From JBDSTZ01 sp039927975 (lineage in GTDB: Bacteria; Pseudomonadota; Gammaproteobacteria; Burkholderiales; Burkholderiaceae_D): a stretch of DNA of 5,533 nucleotides. Of the stretch, positions 4,690-5,533 are shown piece after piece (position 1 is the stretch's first letter; every line of letters begins with the position of its first letter). The notes beneath the pieces are model-generated. The model saw nothing but the letters and a program-made list of their open reading frames with translations. It did no database searches and was not told the origin of the DNA. The stretch covers positions 1 through 5,533 of the forward strand of contig JBDSTZ010000493.1 in the NCBI GenBank assembly GCA_039927975.1. The letters run 5' to 3'. The position numbers and the translations under genes were made by a program.

Positions 4690-5533
4690 GTGAATAATAT
4701 GTTTTCCAAATCCGCCGTCTGGGTGGTCGTCGCGCTGCTGTTGTTCATGCTGTTCAAGCAGTTCGACAATCACAGTGTGGCCGGCGGCGCCAAGACCATC
4801 GTTTATTCAGAGCTGCTCGATGACGTCAAGGCGCGGCGCCTCAAGGACGTGGTCATCGAGGGCCTGAACATCACCGCCACCCGCAACGACGACACCAAGG
4901 TCCGCGCCACCGCGAGCCTGCTCGACCGCGGGCTGGTCAACGATCTGGTCAACAATGGCGTGCGCTTCGACATCAAGGCGCCGGAAGAGCCATCGTTCCT
5001 GCAACAAGTGTTCATTTCCTGGTTCCCGATGCTGTTGCTGATCGGCGTCTGGGTGTTCTTCATGCGTCAGATGCAGGGCGGCGGCAAGGGCGGAGCTTTC
5101 TCCTTTGGCAAGTCGAAAGCCCGCATGATGGATGAAACAAACAACACCGTCACCTTCGCCGACGTCGCCGGTTGCGACGAGGCCAAGGAGGAGGTCAGCG
5201 AAATCGTCGACTTCCTCAAAGACCCGACCAAGTTCCAAAAGCTGGGCGGGCGCATCCCCCGCGGCGTGCTGATGGTTGGCCCACCGGGTACCGGCAAGAC
5301 CCTGCTGGCGCGTGCCATTGCGGGTGAGGCGAAGGTGCCGTTCTTTACTATTTCGGGCTCCGATTTCGTCGAGATGTTCGTGGGCGTCGGCGCGTCACGT
5401 GTGCGTGACATGTTTGAAAATGCTAAAAAGCATTCACCCTGCATCATCTTCATCGACGAGATCGACGCTGTGGGCCGCCACCGCGGTGCTGGCATGGGCG
5501 GCGGCAACGATGAGCGCGAACAGACGCTGAACC
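4690..5533 (+). CDS. ftsH: ATP-dependent zinc metalloprotease FtsH, 5' part
   Basis: FtsH is a hexameric AAA+ protease anchored in the inner membrane, degrading misassembled membrane proteins and selected cytoplasmic regulators. The first 281 residues are present of roughly 630-650; the frame runs open to the window end. Helix 1 spans about residues 8-24 after MNNMFSK. A periplasmic domain follows (about 25-100), then helix 2 (about 104-124) ending in RQMQGGGKGG. The AAA+ domain shows TFADVAGCDEAKEEV, Walker A GPPGTGKT (197-204), the pore loop motif F230-V231-G232 in EMFVGVG, and Walker B IIFIDE (252-257) followed by IDAVGRHRG. The second region of homology, arginine finger and HEXXH zinc protease site lie beyond the edge. 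The GTG start is chosen for AAGGAG at ideal spacing and because MNNMFSK is the usual betaproteobacterial beginning. In many proteobacteria folP and glmM follow downstream. Confidence 0.97.
   Translation, partial: MNNMFSKSAVWVVVALLLFMLFKQFDNHSVAGGAKTIVYSELLDDVKARRLKDVVIEGLNITATRNDDTKVRATASLLDRGLVNDLVNNGVRFDIKAPEEPSFLQQVFISWFPMLLLIGVWVFFMRQMQGGGKGGAFSFGKSKARMMDETNNTVTFADVAGCDEAKEEVSEIVDFLKDPTKFQKLGGRIPRGVLMVGPPGTGKTLLARAIAGEAKVPFFTISGSDFVEMFVGVGASRVRDMFENAKKHSPCIIFIDEIDAVGRHRGAGMGGGNDEREQTLN

Noticed and set aside
1..5533. CRISPR array, tRNA or rRNA gene, insertion sequence, toxin-antitoxin or defence genes
   Set aside because: I looked for regular spaced repeats, tRNA-like cloverleaf segments, transposase motifs and small paired genes. 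None were seen; nearly all the sequence is explained by the six housekeeping genes.

Overview
No exotic or previously undescribed system is convincingly visible here. The window is a GC-rich stretch of core bacterial chromosome holding six protein genes in a conserved housekeeping order: carB (3' part) - greA - DUF4149 membrane protein - yhbY (reverse) - rlmE - ftsH (5' part). The order greA / yhbY / rlmE / ftsH, with yhbY divergent from rlmE, is the one known from E. coli and other proteobacteria. The FtsH N-terminus, the long basic tail on YhbY, the DUF4149 gene coupled to greA and the codon use suggest a betaproteobacterium of the Burkholderiales, most likely Oxalobacteraceae (Massilia/Duganella/Janthinobacterium-like). 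That placement is inference from remembered protein sequences, not a search.

Layout. Positions 1-1937 encode the last 644 residues of the large subunit of carbamoyl-phosphate synthase (pyrimidine and arginine precursor). A long, almost perfect hairpin with a short T-run follows at 1957-2002. The 347-base gap 1938-2284 is the only sizeable non-coding stretch. It holds that hairpin, four tandem copies of an 11-base unit (2030-2073), a dispersed-type palindromic repeat (2101-2128) and a GC-rich, hairpin-prone leader for greA. greA (2285-2767) and the four-helix DUF4149 gene (2767-3249) overlap by one base and are probably one translationally coupled unit. It ends against the convergent yhbY gene (3300-3770, minus) across a 50-base junction with a hairpin usable in both directions. 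yhbY and rlmE (3811-4524) diverge from a 40-base gap in which candidate -10 elements for both strands overlap. On the rlmE side the predicted transcript would start at or next to the ATG. After a hairpin at the rlmE stop comes a 165-base gap with a candidate promoter, a small hairpin and a strong Shine-Dalgarno for ftsH, which starts at a GTG (4690) and runs off the window after the Walker B motif.

How they fit together. Three genes act on RNA or RNA polymerase: GreA rescues backtracked polymerase, YhbY is a 50S-associated RNA-binding protein, and RlmE methylates 23S rRNA in the 50S subunit. FtsH is the membrane AAA+ protease for quality control. CarB belongs to a separate metabolic unit that ends at the terminator. 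The most interesting non-coding signal is the shared divergent -10 between yhbY and rlmE. Next are the helically phased 11-base repeat array and the palindromic repeat upstream of greA.
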